From Chloranthus sessilifolius (Eukaryota > Streptophyta > Magnoliopsida > Chloranthales > Chloranthaceae), in NCBI GenBank assembly GCA_021018995.1, contig CM037593.1, positions 4,988,088-5,052,087 of the forward strand: a stretch of 64,000 nt of DNA, in the 5' to 3' direction. Below the pieces are notes generated by a model, which was given only the letters and a program-made list of their open reading frames with translations, did not search any database and had not been told where the DNA came from. Below, one piece after another: positions 33,305-45,354 of this stretch. A program made the position numbers and the translations under genes. The stretch's first letter is position 1; every line of letters starts with the position of its first letter.

Positions 33305-36300
33305 ATGGTACGTGGACAAGATCTAGCCTGACAATACGGGACAACAATAGATGGTGATAGACTCCGAATAGAATGCAAGCTTTGTGGGAAGAAATTATTG
33401 GGAGGAGGTATAACACGGTTGAAGGAGCATTTGGCTCACGTTAAGGGAGAGACAAAAGGATGTCCCAATATACCGAGAGAGGTTAGAATTTATTAGAGTC
33501 TCGATGCAAGCAGCTAAGGGAAAGACAAAAACAGAAGCCGACCGGAATAGAGAAATATATGAGAGAATATGGAGGGGAGATCCAAAGTTTCGTGCACTTG
33601 GACCTGGGGATGATGAGGATGTGGTGACAACGAGAGTCATGAGGGACAATGCTAGAGAAGCACGACAACGACGAAATAAGGAAGAAGTCGATTATTGGTT
33701 TTGGTCAAGCTTGAGGGGCCCATCCATGCTTGCTGTTGGTGGTGGATCTAGTCATAGGCCACATGTTGATGATGATGAGGACATTCAGGGGACTGTCGGG
33801 TTGCTTAGGTCAACATCCGTGAGGGAGACCAAGCCGTCTACTACAAGTCTCATGAATCCGTTCATATATCAGACAGAAAGCTCTAAACAAATCAAATTGA
33901 GTACAACTTTACTGAAAAAATGGGGGAAGAAGCTTGGAAAATCCATTGCAAAGTTCGTGATATACAACCACATTCCGAGTCAGGTTGTGGAGTCGCCATA
34001 CTTCAAATCGATGATTGATATTAGTGCAAAAGTTGGTCCAGGAGTTAAAAAGCCATCTGCATACGAGGTTTCTGGGCCCCTACTAGATGATGAGTACAAG
34101 GAGATAGGAGCTTATGTGCAGAGCTTTGATGAAGTATGAGATGGGAGAGGTTGCACAATCATGTGCAATGGTAGACCGGTCCCACAAGGAAGAATTTGAT
34201 AAACTTTTTGGTCTACAACGATGTTGGGACAATTTTTCTGGAATCAGTTGATGCTTCTAAACACGGGAAGACGAATGTTTACCTCTTTCAACTAATGGAT
34301 AAGGTAGTTGAAGGGGTTGAAGATAAGCGGGTTGTGCAGGTGGTAATGGACAATGTTGCCAATTATAAAGCCCCAGGAAGGCAGTTAATGTTGAAGAGAC
34401 CTCACTTATTTTGGACTCCGTGTGTCGCTCATTGCGTGAACCTCATTCTCGAGGATTTGAGAAAGAGAAGCAAGACACAAGCAACTATTCAGAAGGGAAG
34501 AACGATTACTTACTGTACAATAGTGACAAGTTGGTGAATTTAATGAGAGACTTCACCAAGAACAAGTTGCCCCGGCCTGCGATTACACGATTTGCGACAC
34601 AATTTCTAGCCCTACAGAGCTTGGCTAGATATAGGTGTGAGCTGAAAAGCATGGTGTCGTCCGAAAGAATAAAAAAAATATGAGTTAGAACTCCCATGAT
34701 CAAAGAGACCTGCTTATAATGAAGTTGCTGACTCGATCTACAACCTGATCGCCGTCACTACCCAGTTGGTGCAAGTGTTGAGGTTGGTAGATGGTAATGA
34801 GAAACCAACAATGGGGTATGTTTACGAGTCAATGGACAAGGCAAAATTGGCTATTAAAACCAAATGCCTTACAAAATATAAACAATATTAGACGATTATC
34901 GACAAGAGGTGGGATGCACAATTCCACCAGTACTTGCATGTTGCAGGTATAACATGCTAAACTGCTTATGTAGTGATAGCTATTTATTTATTCTTTTTCA
35001 TATTATTCATTATTTCCATATACTGATGAGATTGCTCATATTTAATGTATAACACACTACTTGAATCCGACCTTCTAGTATATGCAACGCTTCGAGTTGA
35101 GTGAGGCCGATGAAGTGTATAGCGGTTTGCTCAATGTAATCCAACGAATGCTCCCTGAGTTGGTGGACCAAGGTCAAGCCATAAGAGACGTGAGTAATCA
35201 TACCTTATAACTAATAAGTCAAATGCCATATGATCTGTTTATTGATATGTGGGTGTATTCCATCTTTGTTGATTGACATGTTCCGCAAGAGACATGGGTC
35301 ATTTGGGACGAGGTTAGCGCAATCCCAAATTCAGCACGATAAACCCGTTGATTGGTGGATGCCCTATGGAGGTGATGGTCCGATACTGAGGCGGGTTGCA
35401 ATGCGTGTTTTATTTCAAATATGTTCCTCGTCCAAATGTGAGTGGAATTGGAGTACCTTCTCTCTCATTCACACGAAGATAAGGAATAGACTGACTATGG
35501 AATGATTAGAAAAGTTAGTCTACTGTTACTACAATATGCGATTAAGGGTCAGGAATATGCAGAGGACCAACCGTGGTAAGCAATTATATGAAGTCGTAGT
35601 TCATATAATTTTTATTTGATGTAATTGACGAGGCATATACTAATTCATTTATCATACTCTACCTTACAGATAGTGAATATTTTAATCCCATCGAATTGGA
35701 TTATATATTCACGGAGGATGACCCTTTGAATAAGTAGATCGAAGAGAGAGAAGAGCCAGTGTTGGATAGTGAGAGCACTGCATGACTGGACGATGCTGAA
35801 AGAATAGCGACGGAGCAGGCTTCCCAACCACCTAGGCGGAAAAGAAGATTGAGTCGCCATTCAGTGGTTGGATTTGATGACAAAACGCAGCCCGATAGTG
35901 ATAATGATGATGATGGGGGTTGGGGGTTATGGTGGGGGTGATGGTGGAGGCGATGAAACACATGTTGGCACTAGTGATGGAGGGAATGGTGCTGATCCTT
36001 ATTCTTATGGAGGTATTGCCGCATGAGATGATGAATTGGTAACAATGTTTGGCACTCCTACATTTAGAGGTGGAGGGGTTGAAGGAAGAGGAGCGTTAGA
36101 ATCTTACCAAACACCACTACCACCACAAGGTCCACAAGATGATTTGGGTTATATGACTTCTAGCTTCAGGGGATTTAGTTTGCAAAACATCGAAGATTCA
36201 GCAACCAGTAACCCATACTACCGACCTCAACCAACCTACCCCGGGCCATATGACTTCATTGGTCAAATTTTTGGAGGACCGACCTTTACCTATTACAGTA

Positions 36301-36440
36301 AGCCATATTCGTCGCTAATGCCTTAGTTTCAAGGGGGGATATATGATCATGGGTATCAATATGACCAACACTATAGAGAAAACTCACGCACTGATGATGA
36401 TGATCACGAGGGCCAAGAACCACCACGCAATTCAATGTAG
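33305..36440 (+). pseudogene. hAT-B transposase (BED finger, DUF659, dimerisation domain), decayed
   Basis: The ATG at 33305 opens a frame with an in-frame TGA at 33329-33331 where Trp is expected. The BED finger follows: two Cys (33374-33376, 33383-33385), then HLAH at 33428-33439. The ORF 33504-34139 carries the middle region (VVESPYFKSMIDISAKVGPG). At about 34155 the usual IMCDGW motif reads IMCNGR, so the first catalytic Asp is lost. MDNVANYKAPGRQL and CVAHCVNLILEDLR follow. The dimerisation domain (WWMPYGGDGPILRRVAMRVL) is at 35340-35500. A Gly/Pro/Tyr-rich tail ends near 36440. Several frameshifts make it inactive. Confidence 0.85.
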
Positions 36441-37001
36441 CTTTAAAGTAAGTTTTACATGTACAATGGACCTTTTAATTTTTGAACTATGGTTGACGTA
36501 AATTTTTTGACATAGCTTCTTTGACAAACATATATCCAATGCAATCTTTGGAAAATTACATTTTATGTTGTAGTAGGCTATAAGTAGTAGTACTATTTAA
36601 GTGCACTTGCTAAGTTGGTGAATGGTGATTAAGTAGAGATTTAGGATAGTGAATGAGCCAACTAGAAGAATATCGGTTTTGCATGAATCAATGGCCAGGG
36701 TTATCATTGATTTGATATTCTGATCCACATGTTTTTTTAAAATTTTGAAAAAGCACAATGAAAACATAAGCATCAAGTAAGCCTTAAATAAATTTAAATT
36801 TTTTTGAAATAAATAGAAAACCATTAAATATAATTTTTCGGATTTTTTTAGTATTTTTTGGGATTTTTTTGAAAAAAAATATGTATCAAATTGATACATT
36901 CAATGTATAGCCGATGCATTGAATGTATCGGACGATACCCGATACGTATCGTCTTGGAGTGATGGACGATACATATCGGATTTCCGGGATTTTGATCCAT
37001 G

Positions 37002-38794
37002 ACTTGGACAGATAGAAAGGCAAGGAGTATAATGAATCTTCTGGTGCATTGTCGTGTGGGAACAACTTTTTTAAGATCGGTTGATGTTTCATTGGAAATT
37101 CATGACGCATAGTTCATCTATGAGTTGGTTGAGTAGTGCATATAAGAAGTAGGGGACAAGAGAGTGCTCCAAGTAGTCACCGATAATGCTGCAAACAATG
37201 TGGGAGCTGCAAAAATATTAGAAATTAATTATTCGAGTATTTATTAGACTTCTTGTGCGGTGCATTTGATTGACCTTATGTTTCACGATATAGGTAAGCT
37301 AACGTAGATAAAGAGAGCCGTTGAAAAGGCAAAGACTGTATCAACATTTATATATAGTCATGTTAGAGTGTTAGCTTTGATGAGGAAGAAGACAAAGAAA
37401 AAAGATCTTGTTAGAGCCGGGGTCACACGGTTCACTACTGCTTTTCTCAGTTTACAAAGTTTTTTTATGTTGAGGCTTTTGTTAAGAGACATGTTCTCTG
37501 AAGATTGGAAGAAATCCAGATGGTATAAAGAGAGGGTAGGGAGGAAAGTACAGAGTATCATATTGAATAATGCTTTCTGGAATGACGTGGTTTATGCTGT
37601 GAAGATCTTCAACCGCTCGTGAAAGTTCTACAAATGGTTGATTCGGATGCCCCTATCATTTGACACATTTACGCATCCATTGAAGAGGCAGAAAGAGAAA
37701 TTAAAGCCTCTTTCCAAGACAAGAAAGCTCGAATTCAGAAGGTATTGGAGATCATCAAAAGGAGATCTGAAAAACAAATAAAGCATCCGTTGGTTGCAGC
37801 GGAACACCTTTTAAATCCTTTCTACTACTATAAAGACAGAGAAAAAACTCGCAGAGCATCGTGATTTATGAATGGCGTAAACAATTGCATTAAGAAGTTC
37901 ATTAATCTTGAACTCTAAGGTGCCAAAATTTTTCTAAAGATCAGTTGTTATATAAATTCGGAAAAATCTTTTGGAGATTCCTAAGTGATCAAGCAAAGGA
38001 ATGTGAATATGAAGGTATTGCATTTAGATAAGAGGCCTGACCCAGGTAATTTACAGTTAATTATTATTTTAATTATAATTTAGAGGTTTCAATTAAGTAA
38101 TAATTTCTTAACTTAATTTTCTTTCGAAATTAATTAACAGCTACTTGGTGGGAATTGCATGGTGTGAAAGCTCCTAACTTGCACAAGATGACACTATAAA
38201 TATTGAATTTAATGAACAGTTCTTCTGGATGCGAGAGAAACTGGGGCACGTTTGAGATGGTAAATACTAAATAAATTCATAGAATATAACCTTATATTTA
38301 TGTTATTGTATTTAATTATTTATAAAATCAGTTATGTATATATCAATTAAAATATTTTTTCTTTTATATACGCAGATCGACTAAAAAAAAAAAGAAATAG
38401 AATTAGGACCCCGAATTTGAATGATTTGGTATATGTCCAATTTAATACCAAGCTACTAGATCGTGAGTCTAAAAGAAAGGAGAAAGATGATATCTTGCTC
38501 TCTGAAAACAAGAAAGGGATACTTGAATGGTTAGTCGATCCCAATGAAGAAGTATTTCCCGGCGAGTCCTTAACTTGGGGTGTTGTTGGCGAGGTTTCAG
38601 GTGCAAATGAAGAAGCACAACCAAGGAGGAGCACGAGAATTGTCACATAGCTAATGAGAGAAATTAATGAGGAGGAACTTGATATAGAAGCGAGAGATGA
38701 AGGGGATGATGATATCGAGTTTATTCCTTCCGATAATGATGAACTTGATTTACAAAATGAAGAAGATGAAGATGAGGAGGGACATTCAGAATGA
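37002..38794 (+). pseudogene. hAT-A transposase, C-terminal part
   Basis: The frame resumes directly after hAT-B with TDRKARSIMNLL. It continues through the DUF659/catalytic region (VVTDNAANN, CAVHLIDLMFHDIG) and GVTRFTTAFLSLQSFF to the dimerisation domain (WWELHGVKAPNLHKM, SSSGCERNWGTF, NLNDLVYVQFNTK). Two introns are apparent from GT-AG sites where protein homology pauses: 38046-38140 and 38260-38375. Stops are scattered. It ends in an acidic tail at about 38794. Confidence 0.83.
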
Positions 38795-40973
38795 ACAATT
38801 ATGTGTTTTAATATATGTTATATTTTTAGACTACTTGATTATGTGAAATTGTGATGGTTAAAGTTGAACTTCATATTTAGTAGTGTTTACTTGAATTGAA
38901 TTCAATTGTGTGTTTAAATATAATTTCTAGACCTTCAATTTCCTCTTTTAATACTCTAATATATATATATATATATATAGTGACCACCCGGTTCTTGAGG
39001 CGCCCGCCTAAGCATGACCTCGCCCTATCCGCCCAAAAATTCACCCAACTGCCCGAACCTGCCCGTTGACTTTAGGAACATTAATGCGCCACCGATTCCC
39101 TCCCCGTCATACAGAGGAGGCATTTGTTTCGAACAAGAATGTTTCTCCTAATCAGTTGATCTCGAGTAAGAATCATCCCCCTCACTACCGGCCAAGCAAA
39201 GAATATTATCTTGGAAGGGATCTTGGTCCTCTAGAAACCGGACCACTACCTGGTATTACTAAGGTTCCTCTCCTGATTCAACAGTTGGTTATAGTATGAT
39301 TTCACCGAGAAATTCCCTTTAATAGAATGCTTCCATATCCTACAGTCCACATTGGTCGCATTTGGAGCCATCCCTCTAATAAGCGCCATCAGATCCCGGA
39401 ACTCGTCCACTTCCGAATCTCTAAGGTTCCACCGAGTGAGAACCTTCCAAACCCAATTCCCGTCTTCCATCTGTACAAAATTGCTAATGGTTGCCTCCGA
39501 ATCCGAGAGCATATATATTGTAAGAAACGCAGAGTGAAGAGGTTGCTCTCCGACCCATCTATCCTTCCAAAATCTGATCCGTCGACCACCGCCCCAGCTG
39601 TAACTGATCCCGTTCTGTAGCTCCTGCCTGCATTCCTTCACTTCCACTAAGCCGAGTCGTGGCTAGAAGTATAATTATAATTCCAAGGCTCTTCCGGCAC
39701 CCCATACTTGGTTGAAACTACCTGTCACCACATTTTATCCCTTTCTCTTTATTCTCCAATCCTCCATAACCACTTGACAAGGAGATTTATTCACAGGCCG
39801 TAATATTCTAATTCCAGGCCCCCCCTGTTCTGTCAACACTGCCTATTTGACAAGATGCAATCTCTTCCAATCCCCACTTCCTTCCCAAGGAAAGTCTCTG
39901 ACAATCTTCTCTAGTTTCTTCGTACTACTAACTGGGGCCATGAAAATAGGCATCATAAACACGTGAATGAACGCGAACATTGATTTTATGAGGGTTAACC
40001 TTCCCCCATTGTTGAGTAACTTACTTTTCCACATAGCGAGCCTTTTTTGGAATCTCTGCACCACTATCTCTCAGCTTCTCGCTCTACACTTCCCGACTCC
40101 CAACGGGATTCCGAGACACATAATAGGCAATTTGTCTTTTCTACACCTGATTTCCGCTACCACCCTATCCGTGTCCTCATTGGACATGTTGATTCCCACC
40201 AAGCTCGACTTATGCAAGTTAATTCTCTTATCGGACACCCCTTCAATTATCACCAGTAAATCAATAACGGCTTTAACTTCCCTTGTCCCCTAGCTTCCGT
40301 TGCAGAATGCCATCATATCATCGACATACTGTAAATGAGTAATCATCGGACCGTTATTAGCCACTTAAAACCCCGTGATCAGATTTAACTCCTCCGCCCT
40401 CTTAAATAGTCTGTGCAGTGCCTTCTCAACACAATTGAACAACATAGGTGACATCGGGTCTCCCTGTCTGAGCCCTCTCTTACTCGTAAAGTACCCATAC
40501 AGTGTCCCATTAATAAGCACCGAGAATCGGACTAACGCATAACATCCTTTCATCCATTTCCTTCATACCTCGTCAAACCCCATTATGTAGAGCACATAAT
40601 CAAGAAATTCCCATTGGACCCTATCGTAAGCCTTTTCCATATCAATTTTAAAGATCCATCCCTTCTCCTTTCACTTTTTCACCGAATCAATAGTTTTGAC
40701 CGCCGTAATCGCTATATCCAACAATTGTCTACCCGGGATGAAAGCCCCTTACTCATTAGAAATGAGCATGCTGATCACTCCCTTGAGGCGATTCGCCAAC
40801 ACTTTCGCTACAATCTTGTATGCACACCCGTGATTCTTTTCATTTTCTTCTCTTCCAATTTCAACTGTTGTGGCTGTGCACACTGCACAACACTTTTTTT
40901 TGGCAACTGAGCACAACCCTTTTTTTTTTCTTCTCCTGCAAGGTGACAACTAGCTGCTATGGCTGTATAACAG

Positions 40974-41026
<53 letters not shown>

Positions 41027-41304
41027 CCGCCCGGATCTTGGGGTGCTCGCCCAGCGATTTCCGCCCGAGCATCCTCCCGACCGCTCGAACCTGCTCGGCG
41101 ATTTTAAGAACATTGTCTTCTTCTAATTCATGTGCTCATGAACTTGGCACATTTAGTGGACTGCTGTCGAACATTATCGATAACAAGCTATGTAGGATGA
41201 AAATTGCTGCTTTTGAGGATAAAAGCAATAGAACCCGTGATTCTTCACTAAGATGAACAACTTTGTTGATCACTTTGGTAGAGGATAAAAAATCGTACTT
41301 ATTA

Positions 41305-41690
41305 TAAAGGGGTACACCCAAGAGCCAGGAATTGAGTACAGCAAGACAGTTTCTGCAATTGCAAACATGATGGCCTTGAGGTGTCTAGGGATGGCTTTCT
41401 ATCATTTGAATGTTGCATATATTGTGAATTGCAAGTACTTGTCCCTACCAATTGGTTGAACAAGTATACCAAACCTTGCATTGTGTACTTTCCCAAACTA
41501 GAGTTATATGGGTCAAAGTAAGCACTAGGGGTTGATTTTAAAAAATTATGCAATGCCGTGAGAGCCAGTTGGTTGTCATATTGAAAACCTGAAATTTCCC
41601 TCTTGATCAAGAAGACTGAGAAAGGGCTTAGTTTTACCCATATCTATGTGGATGATGATGTTGCTAAAAACTGTGGCATTGCTGAAATCT
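41305..41690 (+). pseudogene. Degenerate Ty1/copia RT fragment
   Basis: Plus-strand frames read EYSKTVSAIANMMALRCLG, HLNVAYIV, KLELYGSK, then ISLLIKKTEKG and HIYVDDDVAK. They parallel copia RT in order (DYxETFSPVAKMTTVR, HQLDVNNAF, KSLYGLKQA, SLFxKxxG, YVDDI). Divergence is high and stops occur. It lies between the nest and the next copia element. Confidence 0.5.
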
Positions 41691-41877
41691 GAATTCCAAG
41701 CACCTTCACATGTGCTCAACTAGATCAAGATGCTAGGGAGTAAACTATTTGTCTCGTATACATGGGTGTGTCAGTGTGTCTATGGTAGTAGTAATATGGT
41801 ACATCATTTATGTATTTGTGCTTTATGCCAGATTCTGCTTTTTGAAAGTAGTATATATAATAGCATTGGTGTTACAA

Positions 41878-41889
41878 TGGTATCAGAGC
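41878..41889 (+). other. Primer-binding site (initiator tRNA-Met type)
   Basis: TGGTATCAGAGC, complementary to the 3' end of initiator tRNA-Met, the usual primer of plant copia elements. It follows 'gtgttaca' (ending 41876), the likely LTR 3' end. The 5' border of that LTR was not identified. Confidence 0.7.
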
Positions 41890-44434
41890 AGGACATTCTG
41901 GCGCTCTCCCATCTCCCTGTTACTGACATCACTTGGCGGTTGTTGACATCAGCAGGGTCAAAATGTTGACCTCAGATCGTGAAATTTATTAGCTAGGTTG
42001 AATGATAATCCCAATCTAATCATCTTTAGTTCTTCAACTTTGTGCTATTGGTAATCTTTTACCTTATGTATTGAGGAGATCTTTGTGTGCATAAGTCATT
42101 CCCATTTTTCTGAGCTCTGTTTCTCTGTGGAATGAAAAATGAGGGTTCGAACTGGTTGGTTTTGGATTGGATCTGGATAAGCCACAATCCCCATGCGTTA
42201 GATTCTCGGAGTAATGCAACTTTCATGAATTTTGTTAATTTTTAAAAAAACCTATTCTCACGTACGATTCACGGGTTTCTTTTGTGAAGTGTTTTTAATG
42301 AAATTTGTTTCATGGGTCTTCATTGGTTCTGTAAGAATTCTTTTGGAGTGGTCCCATTCGATTTGGATGAATAGCGAGAGCATTATGTTGATTTTTGTAC
42401 AAGGAAATCTCTTGTTTTTCGAAGTGTGTTGATAACCTGTTTTTCAATTCAGATCTGTTTGCCTACTGGTGTACAGGTTGTTGTGATGCTTTTACTACTT
42501 TGCAGATGGTAGTTCTTCGGTTCTGGCTTGAATACCTTCTGTTTGGGGATAAGGACTTATTTTTTTCCCCTCGTTTTTCCTGCAGACAGGGAAATAGTTA
42601 GCTGTTTTTTGTATATCGCTGAAGCCTCAAGATTCGTGCAGACCAGTTTAGTTGTCTGGGGTGTGAATTGTTTGTATTTAGAATTGGTGTGATGGTTTTT
42701 GACACTACTTCATGGGGCTTGAAGTGCGTTGTACTGACTGCTGGTGGAGAGTAGTCGTTCTATCATATTCCTCTGGAGATTGAACAACCTGTGTAGGCTA
42801 TATCTTCTGCGGTGTTGCAGGATATAAGGGTTTCCTTTGATTTGTTTATGGTAGCTGCTGTTTTGCAGCCAGACAGTGACCTGTAGAGGTCCATGCTACA
42901 GTCTGCAGTGTATTGTGATCACACTTTGGGCTGGTTAGCCTAGTTTAAGTGGGGAGGTCTGCAGTATTGCCAAGGTGATTGAGTTGTGCAGCCTAGTGAG
43001 TTGCTCTGTTGCAGCAGTTTCTGTGTCGTATCTGTAGTTGTCATCAATATGGAGGAAAACCTTATCAAGGATGCCTCTACAAGTATTTCTGCTGGTTGGG
43101 TCAGCTCAGGTAACAATGTATCATCTAAGTTGTCTACACCTCCTCAAGCTTCGTGGATCATAGACTCTGGAGCAAAGGATCACATGTCTGGTATATCTTC
43201 TATCATCCAGTTCCTTTCTCCCCTGTCATCACCTTCTAGTGTTCGTGCGACTGATGGATCCCAGGTTTCTCTTACTAGGAAATGGACTTCTCGTGTTGAT
43301 CATCTGTCACTACAGTCCATATTAGATGTTCCCAGAATGCAAATTAACTTTTTTTTCAGTCAGTTGCATCACTAAAAATCTGAATTGTAGTGTGACCTTT
43401 TTCTCTACTCATTGTATTTTTTAGGACTTGTCGATTGGGAAGTTGTTGGTTGTGGTCATGAGGAGAGAGGTTATATGTATTTGAGAATCTCCACATACAA
43501 AGATCGATTGTTGCTGCTGCCTGGTACACTAAAGATGTTTGGTTATGGCAAACTCGCTTTGGCCACCTTCCTTGGCAACATGTGAACATTCTATTTCCGC
43601 AAAACTTGAATCGGTTGGTACTTCTAAATTTCAATATGAAGTGTGTGAAATGGCAAAGCACCATAGAACATCCTATCCTCTGAGAGGTAACAAAAGTGAT
43701 ACCCCCTTACATATTGTGCTTTCCAATGTGGGGGACCATCCCCTGCTGTAGCTCCTTGTGGTTTATTTTGTATCCTTTATTGATGTTTGTTTCTGTTTCA
43801 CTGCCCCATATCTGTTGAGGTCCAAAGATCAAGTTGCTTCCATCTTTCTTATTTTGCACAAATTAGTTAAACTCAATATCGTGCCATTGTGAAAGTTTTG
43901 GGATCTGATAGTAGTGGAGAGTATGCTCCCACCATATTCAATCCTGTCTTCATGGCCATGGTGTTGAGGCAAATCAGGTGTCCGTAAACCCCACAACAAA
44001 ATGGGTGGCTGAAAGAAAAAAATGACAATTACTCGAAGTTGCTCGTGCACTGTTGATTGTATGCGTGTCCCTAGAAGGTTATGGGGTCAGGCCATCCTCA
44101 CGGCTTTCTTGTAAATCAAATGCCTACCCCCCGTGCTTGAGGGTAAGTCTCCTCTTCAATTATTTTGCTCTTAGAATCGTTTCTGTCTTGTACGTCTTCG
44201 TGCATTTGGTTCCCTTTGTATTGTTCATATTCCCTCATCTCACAGTGATAAGTTACCTCCAAAGGCCCCCAAGTGTACTTTATTGGTTATCCTCCCATTG
44301 ATAATGGGTACAAATGTTATGATCCTGTCTCTGGGAGAGTGTCACCATGATGTTACCTTTCTTGAATTTACTCCCTTTCATTCTCCTCCACAGTGCTTTC
44401 TCCAGGGGGAGAGTGTTAAAGATGAGAACACTAG

Positions 44435-45354
44435 TGATGGGACATCCCAATTCGCCCAAGCGAATCTCAAGTCCCCCAAGCGACCCGACACAAAATTTTG
44501 CAGAGTGAACCGAGGAACTCGCCCAGGCGAATCTCAAGTCGCCCAAGCGACCCGAAATGCATAATGAGCATAGTAGCTTCTCTCCCAGGCGAATATCAAA
44601 TTGCCCGAGCGATATGAGTGGATTAATCTTAGATTGCATTTTTTTCATTTATTTGACGAGTTTTCTACTTCTAGTTCCCTTAGAATAGAAGGCTTTCTAT
44701 TTTGTGTAGCTATTGATTTGACTATATAAGGCTTTGTAAAGAGCAATTATGGACAGTTGATTGATTAATGAATTGAGAGAAGAGTTTTCACCTGAAAGAG
44801 AGATTTTTTCAAACTCGGAGAGCGAATCTTCGTTTTATCGTGCGGATTGGCGCGAAGCCGGCGTACCTCCTTGGTGTGAAGCCTTGGAAGCCTTATCTTT
44901 CTTATTCTATTTTCGTAATTATTGTCAAGTAAATTATTTCTCTTATTTTCTTTTGATAAAAATCCAAAATTCCAAAATCCCTAGTTGGTTAGTTGCTAGA
45001 ATTTTTGCTCATATCTTCTTATTTAATATATCCTATATTTTTTCCTTTGATTAAATTAAACCCTTTGGGCCTTTGATCTATTCAAACCCTAAAGTAGTCA
45101 AGAGATGATACCGAAATTGTCGCTTGGTGCCCTAGACTAGATTGAAACTCGAGTTCCCTCATCAGAGCCGTTTTTCTAGATCAGGAAACTTCAAGTGCAA
45201 ATGAACCCTATAATTGAATTAATCTAATTGCCTTAATTGAATCTATTAAACTATTTTATGTGGTTGGATAATTTTGGATATTTTCGCAACTCAATTTAAT
45301 CTCTAATTAATCCCAACTCCACTTAATTAGGGTGTTAGCGTTTGCCCTGCATCA
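44435..45354. mobile_element. Solo LTR (920 bp) inside the copia element
   Basis: The ends are TGATGGGACATCC...CCCTGCATCA with a 5-bp inverted terminus (TGATG/CATCA). It is flanked by a perfect 5-bp TSD, actag (44430-44434 and 45355-45359). The 5' part holds repeated 'cgcccaagcgaatctcaagt' units near 44452-44610. A TATATAA box lies at 44723-44729 on the plus strand, which suggests sense orientation. Copia coding sequence flanks it on both sides. Confidence 0.88.

Larger units (their letters stand above)
31278..37001 (+). mobile_element. Coding hAT element 'B' (5.7 kb), innermost insertion
   Basis: The ends are CATGGGTCAAAATATCG and, reversed, CATGGATCAAAATCCCGG. The flanks are acgtggac (31270-31277) and acttggac (37002-37009), 7 of 8 matching. 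Removing the element and one flank restores an open hAT-A frame across the join (IMADTWTDRKARSIM). Order: AT-rich 5' region with TA tract, palindromic block (32030-32360), 17-unit minisatellite (32361-33220), transposase (33305-36440), and right end with 'gatacattcaatgtat' motifs (36893-36935). It is the apparent parent of several MITEs in the window. Confidence 0.92.
29239..39083 (+). mobile_element. Coding hAT element 'A', split by hAT-B
   Basis: The left terminus is CGATGTTCCTAAAATCGG and the right reversed TAATGTTCCTAAAGTC. Both are one-base variants of the family end CAATGTTCTTAAAATCGG. It sits inside LINE C. The flanks share atgcg (29234-29238 and 39084-39088), what seems left of an 8-bp TSD (gatatgcg) after a small deletion. 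Without hAT-B it is about 4.1 kb. It carries a T/C-rich and (TA)n-rich 5' region (29400-30470), a broken BED-finger transposase and a GC-rich right end preceded by (TA)n at 38959-38979. Confidence 0.85.
28706..40832 (-). mobile_element. L1-type LINE 'C', split by hAT-A
   Basis: The poly(A) is the T run at 28706-28721. The 3' part (28706-29238) encodes the zf-RVT tail: WYKIFNIFNVKWVLPF, ELWPLTVYVVFWAI and ERNNRVF. The element resumes at 39084 without loss: 'ggatatgcg' joins 'ccaccgattccc' exactly as in LINE F ('agtatgcgacacaaattccc'). RT extends to 40832 with YVDD at 40317-40328 and MCLGIPLGVG. Homology stops at GCAYKI, so it is 5'-truncated. A 12-bp repeat, ggctgtgcacac, at 28689-28700 and 40872-40883 is a candidate TSD. 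It is pseudogenised. Confidence 0.85.
28161..41115. mobile_element. Non-autonomous hAT 'E', outermost shell of the nest
   Basis: The left end is CAATGTTCTGAAAATCGG at 28161. The right end reversed is CAATGTTCTTAAAATCGC, ending at 41115. The flanking 8-mers are tcgtcttc (28153-28160) and tcttcttc (41116-41123), 7 of 8 matching. Its own sequence is 28161-28705 plus about 40884-41115, roughly 780 bp. It consists of a GC-rich left end, a T/C-rich middle, (TA)n and a GC-rich right end. The rest is the inserted LINE C. It is related to the coding hAT-A by its termini and encodes no transposase. Confidence 0.8.
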
